From: Lethocerus indicus
Lineage: Eukaryota > Arthropoda > Insecta > Hemiptera > Belostomatidae
NCBI GenBank assembly: GCA_019843655.1
Contig: JACDQD010000001.1
Span: 39,211,392-39,275,391 of the forward strand
Direction of reading: 5' to 3'
DNA length: 64,000 nucleotides
Part shown: positions 37,801 through 47,189 of the stretch, one piece after another
Layout of the letters: each line of letters begins with the position of its first letter
Numbering within the stretch: position 1 is the stretch's first letter
Translations under genes and position numbers: made by a program
Notes under the pieces: model-generated
Told to the model about the DNA's origin: nothing
Database searches by the model: none
The model's input: the letters and a program-made list of their open reading frames with translations, nothing else

Positions 37801-40800
37801 TGGGCTTACTTCCCATTGAAATTTTGGCTCGGAACACCGTCGCTAAGGAACACGCACGCACTGGGAGAACAAATAATGTACTTTAATAAACCCATCAATA
37901 TTCCTGAATCCACTCGGTTTGACCCAGAACGGCGACAACGGTGGGATTATAGGTCCGCGAATAAAAGTAGACTAATGAAAACTTGACAAACCTCCAGAAT
38001 GTTTTAAATCAAAAATGATAAAAGGTTGAAAAAAAAGGAATATATTTCAAATTTCGAAATTGTTCCCGGATTTGTATCGAACCGTGTTCGATTGTTGTCA
38101 CCAGTGTGGCAACGGTAGGTGAATTGAACGCAACATGTTAGGTTAGGTTGAAAAATAAAAAATGTTCAAATTAAAAAAATATTCCCGTATTTCTCCGAAA
38201 CGTCTAATGTTCCACCGAAATCGGGTCTGAAAACCGGTTTTGCGACATAAAAGCAGAAGTAAACAGCGTAAACTGGATTTCAGCACAAATTTGGGTTTAT
38301 GCTGTTTTCCACAACGAAAACGGGTATAAGTACCGGTGTTGCACCGCGAAATAGAGTATGAAAGCCGTTTTCAGGTACGATTTCGTTGTGAAAAACAGCA
38401 TAAACCCAATTTTGTGCTGAAATCGTGTTTACGCTGTTTACTTACGCTGTTTTCATGTTGGAATCCGATTTTGAGACCCTATTTCGTGGTGCAAAACCAA
38501 TTTTCAACCCATATTTTGTTGTGGAAAAGACGATTTCAAGCGCGATTTCGTGGTGTAAAACCGGATAAAAACACAAGGTAACTCACAGACCAGTTGAAGC
38601 ATGGGACAAATCCACGAGCATGTATGAAATCTCAAGTATATATGATTTTTTACATTTAAAACATTTTCGCCCTGAATCAGTCCGAGCATCTACTTCCTTA
38701 CACAGCACGTATGTTGAGTCTCCAAACGGCTGTTCAGGACTTCTTTATAATTTCGGGAGGATCCAGGAATATTAATGAGTTAATTAAAGTACTTTATGTT
38801 GTTTTCCCCAGTCCCTTAACCCCCCGGTTACCTACGGAAAACAAAATAAATAAAAAAAAATCGACGGTATCGTGGGCCAAATTTTTCAATGGCAAGTAAC
38901 CCCAATCGTCGTCAATGAGTAAGCTCGAACCCGCTGCCAACGCCGGCTACAGCCCGAGCAGAAAAAGAACCGATAGAAAAGGTCGATTATATTTTTCGGT
39001 TCAACTTTTCGATTGACTGATACGCTATAGGGCTTGGAACTTAAGGTTTATACCAATTCCAATTCTTTTAATATTAAAAGAAAGCTTTTTGTAAATACAG
39101 GAGTCGTGAACGCCGGATATATATAACGTCTATACAGTTTGTTAAAATAGGTACAAGAACCGGAGAAATCGGGAGGAGTTCAATAAGGAGCACAATAAGA
39201 TTTTGAAAATTGAGAAATTAGGTCAAAACGGTAAAAAAAGCGTCGGAACTATTTCCTAAAATTTCTGACATCGATAGTCATATGCATTATTACATGGCTT
39301 TATTTAAATGAATAATCGGTAAATAATCGCACAAATAGTTAATTTAGAGTTAGAATTAATGAAATTTGAAAGAAAATCGTTCCGAAAAGCATAAATAAAG
39401 TTTTTAAGAGCGTTTAAATCAGTGAAGATACACAAAAAACGTCAGATTAGGGGAGAATCGCGATGACAAACGTTTGTGTGATAAACGTCAGTGTAATCCG
39501 GGGAATTTATTCAAATTTATCTAAAAAACGGTAAAAAAGATTAAATAAACAAATTGGAGAAATCACAAAACTTGAAGAAACTATTCAAATTTTTGAATAG
39601 TTGTATATACGCCTACCTGTATATTACAAAGAAAATTAAAATACAATGTTAACTTAAAGTTTAACATGAAAGAGGGGCGGGATGAAAACCCCCGAATGAA
39701 ATATAAAAATGTAATAAATTTGTAATCGCTAATGCCATTGTTTCTGTGGCTTTTCTTCTGTCCAATTTCTACAAGACGGAAGTGAACATGAGAACGGAGG
39801 ATTTTTCCGTTTTTTTGTTTCTTGCATCCAAGTAAACTATGAGAGAAAACGCGACCGATTTAGAGTATTCCAAATAGATCAAGGGGTACTCCAAAATACA
39901 TATGTAGATGTGGGGGAGGGTGTTAATAATTGTTATATGACAGAAACAATTACATTTACAATAATACCATTCGCATTATATTTGGTGATTATATTATTCT
40001 AATATATAATCTAATATATAACGTGTGGTGGCGCGTATAATTCTAAAGAGGTTGGTATTAGGCGAAGGGCTAGAACACGTCAGGAAGAATGGCAACGATA
40101 AAGAAAAAACAGTCTGCGATAAAGGTATGAAATGTAAACAGAAAAATAAGGAAGAATGAATATATAATTCATAGCAACTAAAACTGGCGATATTCTGACA
40201 ATATGAATTAGTCTCGATATATATGTCACCTGATATTAGTTCCCACACAAGAGGTATGTGAACACTGGTGTATCCAGCACAGTTTATATTAACTGAACAA
40301 TAATTACTCGTTCAAATATACGAGGGTGGTTTGATAAGTACGGTATAAGAATAGTTTTAACACCGTTTTTTGAACGAAATTAATTTTCATTTTTCAACAT
40401 AATCTCCATTTAGGGAGATCCACTTGGTCCAGCGAATTTTCAATTTTTTCATCCCTCCCGAAAAGTTACTTATCAAATCACCCTCATGAGTGAGGAGGCA
40501 TTAACAGTACACCCTACGGTGGTACCTTTTCTAAGAATAATGCCTCATTTATGAAGAAGCCAGTTTAATTTTACTTAATTTTCCTGTAGCTTATACCGGA
40601 TAATTTTTTTGTTTTTATTTTTGAGAAATAAATTGTCTGATAATAAATTCAGACTCGGAATTCGCGCAGTGTCGAAAGCTCCGTTCTAGGACATTACAGT
40701 GAGAAACTAAGATCGGTCTAATTTAATTTGTTGTATTCCTACCATCCTAGGCTTTCGCCAGGTTTCGTAATTGCGCGAGTACCTGTGAGGCGCGTTAGTC

Positions 40801-42418
40801 AGCGAATTTATCGTCCTATGGCCGAAACTCAATAAAGTCCGAAGAGATAAAGCATCACGGGGGCGGGGGACCGCACGATTTCGATTATACGCCGCTAAGT
40901 AAAGAGCTTATTTACGAGACCGTCCTATTTCTGCGTCCCCCGAGTTTTTCCACGTGGCCTGACGACGAAAATAGCGATTGTACATGCACCGCGTTTCTCT
41001 CATTGAGTGGTTTAAATAGGGCCCTGCTCTATTCCCAATGCCTCCGATGGATTAAATTCGAACCGTCCCCCGGCGGAACTTAAAAATACACGTTTTTAAA
41101 CCATTATTTTTTGCGGTTTTTCTAGACGCAGAAGGCTGCCAAGTATTTTACCCGCCCGAACGCGAATTGTTGGACGGCCCTCAAACGGCCTTCTCCGGAT
41201 TCAATCCAAACGTTCGGGGGTTTCTACAAACAGGAAAGGCACGGGAAAACTATAAAAAAAACAATCGCAGTATAACTCGATGAGCACTATAAATTCGTCT
41301 TTTCCTTCGAATAAAATTTACCCTGCGTAGTACTCAATTAAGGCAGTTCCTTTGTCTATATATATATATATATATATTTATATATTTATTTATATTTATA
41401 TTTGCGGGCTTTGAGCTTCAAGCGAACTTTGCTTTGTTGTCAGCCCGATACGATTTAAATTTCCTTAATTTGGCGGGAAAAATCGAACCGTATCTAAACC
41501 ATAATAACAAGCGAGATTTCGGAACGTCCTCACTTGCCGTTTTATGTCCCCCTAACAACGCCTCTCGCAAATGGCAATGGGACGGGGTGCACACCTCGAG
41601 ATGGGCCTTCCCCAAAAAGTGAAAGTTTTCCGCTCTTTTGCGAATGATTTTTTAAAATCCACTCTCTTATTCGATCTTAAATATGTAAAAGCATTACCCG
41701 ACCGTCTAATACTGCGTTTGTCGTACTTTAGTCAAGGATATTTTTTAATTCACAACTTTCTGTTTGGGCTCATTGTCGCTCTTCAAAAGTCCTCTCCCGC
41801 TATCACACGATGTTTTGGCGGAACCTTCTGAGGAAGAGCGCTCAAATCGACGGTATCCTTGAGTTGTGTAATGTTAATACCTTAGTACTTGTGGAGGGGG
41901 AGGGTCGTTTAGTTTTATATATTGGTGTGTGATTATTCTATATGTAATTATGCAGTATATAATTATTCAATTTTCTGAGCTGGGGCCCCGGGGTCCCGAT
42001 AATCTCCCCTCAAGGACTTCCATTAAGGAATATGGGAAAGAAGCATTGAGAAAGATTTTTTTTTTTTAACTTGGTTGCAACTCCTGTTTCAGTTTTGTTA
42101 TCGATGATTTCGACGCGAAAACGAATGCGGACAACAGTAAGGATAAGAACAAATTAGGTTCAGATTCGAGTGCAGAAGGCTGCTGTACAAAAGAATCGGA
42201 CGAAAAAATTAGACAAATGAAAGTGAGTAAGGCCATTCGGCTTGCAATTATTTTTTTTAATTATTCATCCCTCTCCCTTCTGCATTGAGTTACTTATTAA
42301 AAAACCACAGGTGGAAGCAGAAAGCCGCAAGATTGAGTTTGCACGGCTATTAGAAGAACACGCTCAGGTTGTGAAGAAAGTTAAAGAAATGGAGGAAGAC
42401 AATCAGACGCACGCCTAA
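20336..42418 (+). CDS. CG45076-like insect protein with multiple alternative C-termini
   Basis: The shared first exon 20336-20410 encodes 25 residues ([20 protein letters not shown]...) and ends in phase 0. Core exons then join in phase: 25630-25806 (donor uncertain), 26832-26944, 28230-28366, 29066-29236. From there the message can end at 29660-29682 (231 aa) or continue through 32013-32107 to either 32322-33167 (537 aa) or 35422-35474, 42093-42222 and 42311-42418 (352 aa). A further short form uses 23883-24203 straight after exon 1 (131 aa). The core is basic and Tyr/Arg-rich ([38 protein letters not shown]). I recall the N-terminal motif and layout from the uncharacterised CG45076 family of insects; no domain of known function is visible. 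Exon structure is better supported than the name. Donor GTCAAT at 25807 is weak; a GC donor after 25761 also keeps the frame. Confidence 0.75.
20411..23882. other. First intron of the CG45076-like gene
   Basis: This 3.5-kb intron is CpG-rich. Many open frames occur on both strands because stops are rarer at higher G+C, for example 21237-21455, 21566-21844 and 22345-22641. None has splice-phase continuity or recognisable protein sequence. Confidence 0.45.
23883..24203 (+). CDS. CG45076-like gene, alternative terminal exon (short Ser/Tyr-rich isoform)
   Basis: The acceptor TGTTGTAG precedes 23883 in phase 0. Reading from exon 1 gives [20 protein letters not shown], then about 80 residues dominated by Ser, Tyr, Gly and Arg with repeated [18 protein letters not shown] blocks, ending HYSYRV and TAA. 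The third-position G+C bias is strong over the whole frame. AATAAA-type signals follow at about 24373-24390. The protein (131 aa) would be low-complexity and probably disordered. A weak GTCTAA at the stop could act as an internal donor, but I prefer a terminal exon. Confidence 0.65.
   Translation, partial: RPRHYVVVDTPDRPRRAEEQYSYSYSSTAESSRRSGDTLPTRDYSSSSERVSRSSGYGAPGSSYSYTTERSSRSSDYPGSYHSSYSSTTSGRLPGGTTYRHYSYRV
24204..25629. other. Intron between alternative terminal exon and core exons
   Basis: CpG-rich sequence with the 3' untranslated region of the short isoform at its left end. Nothing else is recognised. Confidence 0.4.
25630..25806 (+). CDS. CG45076-like gene, core exon 2
   Basis: The acceptor TTCTGTCTGCAG precedes GGA at 25630 in phase 0. 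The frame reads [20 protein letters not shown], then [20 protein letters not shown], then [18 protein letters not shown]. Codons are strongly G+C-ending. The next exon needs phase 0, which allows either GTG|GTCAAT (end 25806) or a GC donor, TTG|GCAAGT (end 25761). I favour 25806 because coding bias continues through [13 protein letters not shown]. An ATG at 25609 in the same frame upstream could start an alternative transcript. Confidence 0.65.
26832..26944 (+). CDS. CG45076-like gene, core exon 3
   Basis: The acceptor ATCATTCCAG is followed by [20 protein letters not shown], then [17 protein letters not shown], and ends in phase 2 at donor GTAAGT. The frame is amphipathic and charged. It joins 28230 as ATG-TC/A-TAC (MSY) without a stop. 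Confidence 0.75.
27701..27745 (+). ncRNA. Hammerhead-like motif, probable 3' end of a decayed retroelement
   Basis: CTGATGA at 27710-27716 is followed by a 5-bp hairpin (27718-27722 with 27731-27735, loop CGGTAAAA) and then GAAAC at 27736-27740. This is the order of the hammerhead core: CUGAUGA, stem II, GAAA. One extra T lies between the core and stem II, and I could not find a convincing stem III with a cleavage site. Similar CTGATGA...CGAAAC ends occur in Penelope-like and other retroelements. Activity is unproven and unlikely. Confidence 0.3.
27885..27913 (+). repeat. 29-bp direct repeat, copy 1 (upstream of exon 28230-28366)
   Basis: The sequence TTCTRGTCGYGGAAACCTTC followed by GCTCATTTA matches copy 2 at 28607-28635 in 27 of 29 positions. 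The copies lie on either side of a coding exon. Confidence 0.85.
28230..28366 (+). CDS. CG45076-like gene, core exon 4
   Basis: The acceptor TTTTTTTAATCAG is followed by [20 protein letters not shown], then [20 protein letters not shown] and AKATI, ending in phase 1 at donor GTAAGT. Entry in phase 2 matches the preceding exon. Confidence 0.8.
28607..28635 (+). repeat. 29-bp direct repeat, copy 2 (downstream of exon 28230-28366)
   Basis: Partner of 27885-27913, same orientation, with two transitions between the copies. No longer homology extends on either side. Confidence 0.85.
29066..29236 (+). CDS. CG45076-like gene, core exon 5
   Basis: The acceptor AATTTACGCAG is followed by a frame reading [20 protein letters not shown], then [20 protein letters not shown], then [16 protein letters not shown], and it ends in phase 1 at donor GTAATA. 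Charged and helical towards the end. From here three different continuations keep the frame. Confidence 0.8.
29660..29682 (+). CDS. CG45076-like gene, alternative terminal micro-exon (C-terminus PEEQAS)
   Basis: A strong acceptor (TTTGTTCTTTGTCTCACAG) is followed by GCCCCGAGGAGCAAGCTTCT and then a TAA. In phase 1 it reads G-PEEQAS-stop. This gives a 231-aa isoform. No canonical AATAAA lies directly downstream, so the poly(A) site is not defined. Confidence 0.6.
30551..30627. repeat. CATA/(TA)n compound microsatellite
   Basis: CATA-type repeats pass into a long TA run within an intron of the CG45076-like gene. Confidence 0.9.
31803..31857. repeat. (TA)n microsatellite
   Basis: About 27 TA units, 150 bp upstream of exon 32013-32107. 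Confidence 0.9.
32013..32107 (+). CDS. CG45076-like gene, exon 6 (linker to long C-termini)
   Basis: The acceptor ATGTAACAG is followed, in phase 1, by [20 protein letters not shown], then [12 protein letters not shown], ending in phase 0 at GTGAGG. It is basic and Pro/Arg-rich. Either 32322 (GTG TCC...) or 35422 (AGT GTC...) can follow in frame. Confidence 0.7.
32322..33167 (+). CDS. CG45076-like gene, long terminal exon with AEEAR(K/L) hexad repeats
   Basis: The acceptor TCTGTCCTCAG precedes GTG TCC GAC in phase 0. The exon encodes 281 residues and a stop. It opens with a charged leader ([20 protein letters not shown]), then about 28 copies of a six-residue unit, first AEEARK, then [12 protein letters not shown], and ends with an acidic tail finishing EFEEQE. 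Glu-Arg/Lys spacing predicts a long, stable single alpha helix or weak coiled coil. The DNA is an 18-bp minisatellite (about 32461-32960), so length polymorphism is likely. AATAAA at 33456-33461 fits as the poly(A) signal. Initiation at GTG is not needed because the exon is spliced. Confidence 0.78.
   Translation: MSDKKEDSEAKPTRAKRETDDEEQRLAEQAKIAKARKQEEERQAEETRKAEEARKAEEARKAEEARKAEEARKAEEARKAEEARLAEEARLAEEARLAEEARLAEEARLAEEARLAEEARLAEEARLAEEAKLAEEARLAEEAKLAEEARLAEEARLAEEARLAEEARLAEEAKLAEEARLAEEARLAEEARLAEEARLAEEARLEEEAKLAEEKQEEEKASETDEADDDKAVEVANATSDGEEVTGEPIIEEPMSPEAENAVAEVMEGGDATSEEFEEQE
32461..32960 (+). repeat. 18-bp coding minisatellite (AEEAR hexads)
   Basis: Tandem 18-bp units such as GCCGAAGAAGCCCGACTG vary at single positions. 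The left block codes for Lys in the sixth residue and the right block for Leu. Higher-order similarity between neighbouring units suggests slippage or unequal exchange. The periodicity also opens a long frame on the antisense strand, which I regard as a shadow. Confidence 0.9.
33168..35421. other. 3' untranslated region, then intron
   Basis: The 3' UTR of the long repeat isoform probably ends soon after AATAAA at 33456-33461. The rest, to 35421, contains no recognised gene. Confidence 0.45.
35422..35474 (+). CDS. CG45076-like gene, small exon leading to the distal C-terminus
   Basis: The acceptor CCCGTTCTCAG is followed in phase 0 by [17 protein letters not shown] plus AG (phase 2) and donor GTACGC. 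Joining to 42093 gives AG/T, then TTT GTT ATC, which reads S-FVIDDFD without a stop. The combined phase match on both sides is the main support. Confidence 0.55.
36839..36918 (+). CDS. Possible alternative cassette exon of the CG45076-like gene
   Basis: The acceptor TTCCTGTTTCAG and donor GTATTT enclose 80 bases that read [20 protein letters not shown] then EPTSSF in phase 0 and leave phase 2. That is exactly the phase pattern of exon 35422-35474, so it could substitute for it. The residues match nothing I know and codon bias is unremarkable. Low confidence. Confidence 0.2.
37137..39610. mobile_element. Large fold-back element (about 0.7-kb inverted arms)
   Basis: The left arm, about 37137-37840, and the right arm, about 38860-39610, are diverged reverse complements. 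Matching landmarks include AATCGATGTCAGAAATTTTA near 37141 against its complement near 39261-39280, TGCTCGGGCTGTAGCCTGCG (37745) against CGCCGGCTACAGCCCGAGCA (38940), and TACGTTTTTTGTC (37293) against its near-complement around 39433. The left arm also carries an internal tandem copy of about 310 bp (37137-37448, then 37449 onward). The centre (38261-38322 and 38381-38440) is a second, nested inverted repeat. No transposase was recognised. It lies in the last large intron of the CG45076-like gene. Confidence 0.75.
40319..40488 (-). mobile_element. Internally deleted mariner-type element (MITE)
   Basis: Terminal inverted repeats of about 20 bp bound a 170-bp insert: ACGAGGGTGGTTTGATAAGT at 40320 and its partner TTATCAAATCACCCTCAT ending at 40486. 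The minus strand between them reads [15 protein letters not shown] and a stop (about 40394-40441), which matches the C-terminal RW-K-I-x-G-DY-EK pattern of mariner transposases. Everything upstream in the transposase is missing, so it is non-autonomous. TA flanks fit the Tc1/mariner target preference. Confidence 0.75.
40489..42092. other. Remainder of the last large intron
   Basis: CpG-rich sequence with a (TA)n tract at about 41358-41395. The open frames at 41418-41615 and 41434-41622 overlap in antisense and lack splice or codon support. Confidence 0.4.
42093..42222 (+). CDS. CG45076-like gene, penultimate exon of the distal isoform
   Basis: The acceptor CTCCTGTTTCAG is followed by [20 protein letters not shown], then [20 protein letters not shown] and QMK, ending in phase 0 at GTGAGT. 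It is acidic, Lys- and Ser-rich. It needs an upstream exon in phase 2, which 35422-35474 or 26832-26944 could provide. It could instead belong to a separate small gene whose 5' end I missed. Confidence 0.6.
42311..42418 (+). CDS. CG45076-like gene, distal terminal exon
   Basis: The acceptor AAAACCACAG is followed by [20 protein letters not shown], then [15 protein letters not shown] and TAA. It is a short amphipathic, heptad-like helix. Downstream AATAAA motifs exist (for example near 43449 and 43650), but the poly(A) site is not clear. Confidence 0.65.
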   Translation: MEAESRKIEFARLLEEHAQVVKKVKEMEEDNQTHA

Positions 42419-45400
42419 GATCACTACACCTCACATTGTACCTGTAAAGTTCTATCTGCGTCGGTAATTTGCGAATTATAAAGTGTGCTAACTTTCCCCC
42501 CTGGACGAAAAACATTTGTTTTCATATAGTTTAGATTTTATGGCAACATTAGTATGTACACGTTTCGAAGTATGGAAGTCCTAGAAAATAATGTGTTGCG
42601 CAAAATATGGGAGTTATTTCGGAAATTAAGCCTAAAGGAAACGTATTTATTAACTTTATAAATTATTTTATTAAATAATGAGGACTCCCACCATGATACT
42701 TCTAATGTTATATCATGAAACTATAAGCTATTCGGATGTTCCTTAATGCTGCCAAAATGGTTCCCAATAGCTTCCTTTTTTTGTCGCATTAACTCTAATT
42801 GCACTAACTACATTTCCGATCAAATCTGATCCGGCGACAGTTTCTTTTTATGCTCTATTTGTCAGCCTTATACAGTCAGGAGAGAACAGAGACTGCAACC
42901 ATGGGCAAATAACTATGGCAATGATTCATGTAATATATATTTATAAACAAAATACATTGTAAATATGGTAATTTTCTTGGTTGTTGAACATTATTAGAAA
43001 TGGGCATTTAGAGAAGAATTTATTTTCTGCAATCAACCCATTACATTAGAAGAAATCAATTTTCCAATATCTATTATTTACGTTTTAAATTCTAACAAGC
43101 CTCTAACAGCCAAAGAAAACATTTTAATGCATGTGATATTAGTAAGAACAGTTTTAGAAACAAATGTAACTTAAGCAGTAATCACCAATGTAATTTTATT
43201 ATATTGAACAATGTACTAATATTATTTCCATTACTCTTAGGTGTTGAGACAGTTCTAATCAAATACTAATAGGCATCAGTACAAGATAATTCAAATAATT
43301 AATACTTACTAATAAAATATTAGAGTCTACTAAATTATAATTTATACTTGTTTAAACAGTAAGTGTTTCTCTATTTTCTTACAGATTACAATGGATTAGT
43401 TAATGATGAATGTTATTAATTCCAAATTGAGATTATAAATTTTAACATAATAAAATCTATTGAGGTCAATTTTTAGTTATTTAATGTTTTATGATTTTTT
43501 TAAATGATCTCATTAACCTGGTAAGCCCATAGTCATGTTGCAATTACTACACCACAGACTATAACAGTATCATAGATAGAAGTAAAGTATTACAAAATCT
43601 GTTGTAAAAATAGAAAAAAATTCTTCAATTTTGCTCAGAATATTTCCAATAAAATGGAATAATTAATCACATCACTCTTAACTTTTTGTATATTACTTTA
43701 TGGCACGTATTGAAAAGACAATTAGATTTTCTTTGTAGACCTATTTAAGAATGAAATACAATGTGTGATTAATATATAATTTACTATAACTTTTTTGGTG
43801 ATTGTCTTAGCTAATATTATGTGCCAGTGTGTTAGGAATCACTAAAAATGTATCACTCAAAATAATTTGATATACCTATATCATTTACTGCAATTGCATA
43901 TACTATAGGGATTCTGCATAATTTATATATATATACACAAACACGCGCACACACACACACTCACACACACAAATATACGATTGTTTCATATTGAATTTAT
44001 ATTACAAAATAATGGTGATGAGAATTGACAATAAATAAAATTGGTTGTTCAAATATTCTGAATCATTTGGAAATAATTGCAGCAATTAATATGTAGAGTA
44101 TTGTAAACTGAACTAACACTAGTAGTGACACAAGAATGTTGTGTGCAGTGAAATAATAATATATTTAGACATTGTTATATTTGCATTTGTAAATAGTTCT
44201 CATAATATATAAACACAAAATAATCATTACACAGAATAAGTATGACCCAAAGTAAAAAATGGATGGTTATAAATCAAATTCCTCAAATGTTCTTCATTAA
44301 AATAAATGACATAATAGCTGCAGACCATCAATAAAATAATAATCTGCGAAGTCAATAATTAAATGTAAACATATAATTCAAATATACATTTTGGATACCA
44401 ATTATTAAAAAATAATTCATATGTTCTATCTAACCATGTCTTCTTCTGAACTTATTCTTCTAAGCAACTTTTGATTGCGCCTAACTCAAATATTTCTAAT
44501 GTCATATCTAACTGAGAAAAAGGCCATGAAATGTCTTCTCTTTCTCTCATTTTTTTCGCCCAAGATAAATACACTGAATAAATATTTTGAAATGAAAATA
44601 CTTATTACAGCTAATAAAAATACTTGTTCAATTATGAGCTCTATCTAGTTCAACATGTATGCATTGTTAATTTACTAAAATCAGTTATAAAAAGGAAGGT
44701 CATAATCAAAGTGCTATAAGTAATGTACAGATGCACAAACATAATATCACAATTTTCTCAATAGAACACCTTATAATTGTATGTATTGTTTTGGAACAAT
44801 TTATTGACAATCATTTTATAATAAGAAACAACACATTTTTATTTATTATGATACTATTTATTATAATAAAATATTTCTTCAATGTCGTTTATATTTGAAT
44901 TTAATCCAGGATTTCCCAACATTGCTTTTACATAAACTACCAGTAAAACAAAACTAAATCCAATCTTAAATCTTAATAACATCTATTCAATAGCAAAGTG
45001 CATACTATTATGAAAATAATATGAATTTCTTATTTTATAAAGTAAAACATATCTTTCCTCTTCACAAATCACTGTAAATTTCATATGGTATACAACTGAA
45101 CTAACTTTGGTAAAATGACTAGTGATATCAAACAGAGTATTTTCTTTCCATGAAATTGAGTTAATTTCATCAACCCAACAGGTCATAAAAACTGCTGTGA
45201 ACTTCTGATTTGTACCAGAAATGGTTAATTTTCAAAAACTGTAAAGCAATCTTTATTCATAAATCTGTAATTATGCTTTATTTGTAAAAAAGGGGATAGT
45301 AGTGACTGTGTTAAGAATCCCTTTATTAAAATTATGTATGATACATGTATAGTTCTCATACAAGTAGTTACCAGTATATTATTATGCTAGATAATTTTTT

Positions 45401-46239
45401 TTTCAATATATAATTGTTGGAACCAATTTATGCTTTAATATATTATTATTTGGTAACAATTCCATGCATTGTTTAATTTTACATAAACACAAAATATTTA
45501 CATAAGGTACACACATTTTCAAAGTCAAACATCATTTGCCCCAAAGAACTTTAATGCCTCTGGACACAATAGTAATAGTACTACTAATAATAAATATAAT
45601 ATTGTAGGAACTTTATTAGGCTACCTTAGGTAACGAAAGAAATGAACATACAATTCTATTACAGCTATCAACCTTTCTAATATTACATAGTATAAGCATA
45701 GTAATATATATTACTTTAAAAGAAATAAATCCAAAAAAGATTTCATATTTTTAAAACTAATATTAGGTAAAAAGAATTTAAGGATGATATAAACATCTAC
45801 TTACAAAAACCCTTTTATTGTAATAAGTTTCAGATGAAGTACAGAAATGCGAACTATAAGGATCATGATCGTGTTAGTTGGTTTGACTGATATTAATCCC
45901 ATTCTAACATTGCCATTATGTCAGGCTCTCTATAATGTCTAACGACAAAAGATCGTAGTAACAGAATTAGTACACGAGGAAAATAATAATTACACCTGGA
46001 ATGATAAAATTATCTCGAAATATAATGTCAAACAGCTACGACAAAAATATAATTCTAAAATAATAAAAACAGCTACAAGTTGCATTTATGTCAGTCCGAT
46101 AAAAAAATAATTTATCACATTACGACTCGATATCTTTCAACATTTACAAGAATAATACACACTGACATACAGATAAATAATCAATTCTAATTGGTTTAAT
46201 TAATTTTTCAATTATAGGTTTCATACAGACTATAACATT
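42419..46239. other. Convergent intergenic region and 3' untranslated sequences
   Basis: AT-rich, CpG-poor DNA between the converging gene 3 and TMEM192. It holds a short (CA)n run near 43945-43970. No coding sequence is seen; the frame at 44983-45186 has no support. Confidence 0.45.
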
Positions 46240-46244
46240 TTATT
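46239..46244 (-). terminator. AATAAA overlapping the TMEM192 stop codon
   Basis: The stop reads GAA TAA AAT, so a perfect AATAAA hexamer overlaps the termination codon. If used, the 3' UTR would be extremely short. A different distal signal may be used instead. Confidence 0.3.
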
Positions 46245-47139
46245 CCCTCCCTCTTATCTGAACAGAAAGTTCCATTATTTTATTATTAAGGGCACCATTC
46301 AAACATTTGTAATAATAAATTAGATCTGCCTGGTCTTGCAACAAATTGGCAATAGCGTCACCACTACATCTGGAAAAAAACAATTCTTTACATTACAATA
46401 GGCTTAGTGGGTATTAATCAATATCCAATCAACCTATTCATTTTACTTACTTAACTTATTAAATTAAAATCTTAATGAGCTGTTTACATGAATTATATTA
46501 TATTAAGAAAATAATGTTTCAGAAATAAATAATTGAATTAAATAGATGAAATTATCTACTTACTGAAGAAAACTTACCTGTATCCTACCTCACCAGCAAC
46601 TGATGAATCATCTGAAACAGTCCAGCAGTCCCTTTTCTTCACATCTGGTTTAGGATGTATTTTGTTGAAATGTTGAACACACACTGTAAATTATTCACTT
46701 TGTCATTAATCATAAAACAGACTTTGTTTTTGTTACATGGATGTTATTTACATTCAGTATTTACTCTCGTAACAATTAGATAATGGGGACATAATTCAAG
46801 AAGATTAATAAAACTTCGGAGTTCATCTAAACCAACTTTACATATATGAAACTGTTTCAGATACCATAAAATATGTGCGTGTTTGTAAACTTACACATTT
46901 AAGTTAATTTAATCACAAATATTTTTTCTTATAACTAGGAACAAATTTATTTGATTCAACATGTAGTTTACAGTTTTGATAATGTAATCTTTAAGTATCA
47001 AGTCTAAAACTTATATAATTCTAACAAGTCCACAAACAATTAAATATAAATGCAAAATTACATAAAATATAAAATTGTGTTTGTGTGTGTGTACATATAT
47101 ATAATAAATTAATTAATATATTATTAATAAATAATTTGT

Positions 47140-47189
<50 letters not shown>

